Origin: Deltaproteobacteria bacterium RIFCSPHIGHO2_12_FULL_43_9
GTDB lineage: Bacteria > Bdellovibrionota > O2-12-FULL-43-9
NCBI GenBank assembly: GCA_001798265.1
Contig: MGRR01000108.1
Location: forward strand, 19,599-27,484
Direction: 5' to 3'
DNA: 7,886 nt
Made by a program: the position numbers and the translations under genes. Below, in pieces: positions 7,545 through 7,886 of this stretch (position 1 is its first letter; every line of letters starts with the position of its first letter). The notes under the pieces are model-generated. The model ran no database searches. It was not told the origin of the DNA and saw nothing but the letters and a program-made list of their open reading frames with translations.

Positions 7545-7568
7545 TGTTCTTTCAAGTTTCAATATTCA

Positions 7569-7662
7569 GGAGAGGTGGCCGAGAGGCCGAAGGCGGCGGT
7601 TTGCTAAACCGTTATAGGGGATTAAACCCCTATCGAGGGTTCGAATCCCTCCCTCTCCGCCA
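7569..7662 (+). tRNA. tRNA-Ser, anticodon GCT
   Basis: This is a class II tRNA with an encoded CCA end (7660-7662). The acceptor GGAGAGG (7569-7575) pairs with CCTCTCC (7652-7658), and G7659 is the discriminator base, as expected for serine. The D stem is GCC/GGC (7578-7580 with 7592-7594). The anticodon stem GCGGT/ACCGT encloses TTGCTAA with GCT at 7603-7605, reading AGC and AGU serine codons. The long variable arm ATAGGGG/CCCCTAT (7614-7633) is the identity element gripped by the SerRS coiled coil. The T arm is GAGGG-TTCGAAT-CCCTC (7635-7651). No promoter is seen between serS and the tRNA, so co-transcription with serS followed by processing is plausible. Confidence 0.97.
7640..7662 (+). 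other. Putative integrase attachment site in the tRNA-Ser 3' end
   Basis: The 3' part of the tRNA (T loop through CCA) is a standard recognition site for tyrosine recombinases, and an integrase gene ends 8 bp beyond it. The tRNA is complete, as is usual because an integrating element restores the 3' end. The matching second att copy would lie at the far end of the element, outside this window, so the exact core cannot be defined here. Confidence 0.35.
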
Positions 7663-7670
7663 GATTCGAT

Positions 7671-7886
7671 CTAACTATTTAAATTTATTAATTTTAAATT
7701 ATGTCGAGAATCTTTTGCGGGACACTGCGGGACAGATGCACCACTTCCAACTTGAGTTTTAGTTGAAAAGTGACTTCCTAATGCCCCTTCCAACACCCCA
7801 TTTAATGCTGTTGCTATCTTCTGTTTTTGCACAGAAGTTTGCGCAACATATCGAAGGGTAATGTTGGGAGAAGAATGATCCAAGAG
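7671..7886 (-). CDS. Tyrosine recombinase (phage-type integrase), C-terminal fragment
   Basis: The minus-strand frame is open to the right edge, where the codon at 7884-7886 reads Leu before MDHSSPNITLRYV. The methionine at 7881-7883 is therefore internal and most of the gene lies outside the window. The visible motif matches the family block L-G-H-S-S-x-x-T-x-x-Y: the active-site His is at 7875-7877 and the nucleophilic Tyr at 7848-7850, nine residues apart as in XerD. A helix-like segment follows (QTSVQKQKIATALNGVLEG), then a polar tail of about 40 residues ending in LINLNS. The tail has no recognisable motif. The enzyme would cut and rejoin DNA at attachment sites through a 3'-phosphotyrosine link. 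Its stop lies 8 bp from the 3' end of tRNA-Ser, the usual context of an integrase at the edge of an island or prophage. Whether the rest of the gene is intact cannot be seen. Confidence 0.75.
   Translation of the reverse strand, partial: LLDHSSPNITLRYVAQTSVQKQKIATALNGVLEGALGSHFSTKTQVGSGASVPQCPAKDSRHNLKLINLNS
7716..7734 (+). repeat. Pair of 9-bp direct repeats within the integrase 3' end
   Basis: TGCGGGACA occurs at 7716-7724 and again at 7726-7734, separated by one base, giving a 10-bp period of about one helical turn. It is coding (the tail segment VPQCPAKD on the minus strand), so it may be chance. Direct repeats near an att site can serve as arm-type integrase-binding sites, which is a weak inference. 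Confidence 0.35.

Noticed and set aside
7087..7555. Minus-strand frames antisense to serS, one containing GMTLAP-like repeat translation
   Set aside because: They overlap a clear synthetase gene with intact motifs and are shadow frames.
7676..7701. AT-rich near-palindromic stretch as an att core or terminator
   Set aside because: The dyad is imperfect, low in complexity and fully inside the integrase coding tail; no repeated copy is visible.
7881..7883. A complete 70-residue minus-strand protein starting at this methionine
   Set aside because: The frame stays open beyond it to the window edge, and the His is in the middle of the recombinase active-site block, so this is an internal Met of a larger gene.

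Overview
This 7.9 kb window looks like a chromosomal segment of a Gram-negative bacterium of moderate GC content. All housekeeping genes are on the plus strand. Dispersed short palindromic repeats (a family whose translation reads V-I-P-A-K-A-G-I) lie between genes. Such repeats, together with a GYF/TPR membrane protein, are familiar from deltaproteobacteria in the broad sense and from uncultured lineages near them. That placement is inference and no rRNA is present to confirm it.

Layout. Positions 1-2944 hold the end of a respiratory complex I operon: nuoM, whose 5' end lies outside the window, and a complete nuoN, joined by a TAATG stop/start overlap. Positions 2945-3286 are an intergenic island made almost entirely of short palindromic repeats: a ladder of GTCATT-started fragments, five hairpin units at an exact 29-bp period, a 50-bp double hairpin, and a second, unrelated dyad element. 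Positions 3287-6121 encode a 944-residue single-pass membrane protein with an N-terminal GYF-like domain and a long TPR array. After a 100-bp gap, 6222-7520 is serS (seryl-tRNA synthetase). Its last ~9 codons and its stop codon come from two more repeat elements. tRNA-Ser(GCT), the cognate substrate of SerRS, follows 48 bp downstream at 7569-7662.

Right edge. Only 8 bp after the tRNA, on the minus strand and running out of the window, is the C-terminal end of a tyrosine recombinase (integrase) with its active-site His and Tyr visible. A tRNA 3' end abutting an integrase gene is the classic boundary of an integrated element, so the window probably stops just inside a genomic island, phage or integrative element lying beyond position 7886. 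That element, not visible here, is the best candidate for something new.

How the genes relate. NuoM and NuoN are proton-pumping subunits of the same complex. SerRS charges the tRNA encoded beside it. The TPR protein has no evident functional link to either neighbour; it may be an envelope scaffold. No CRISPR array, toxin-antitoxin pair or defence gene is visible inside the window.
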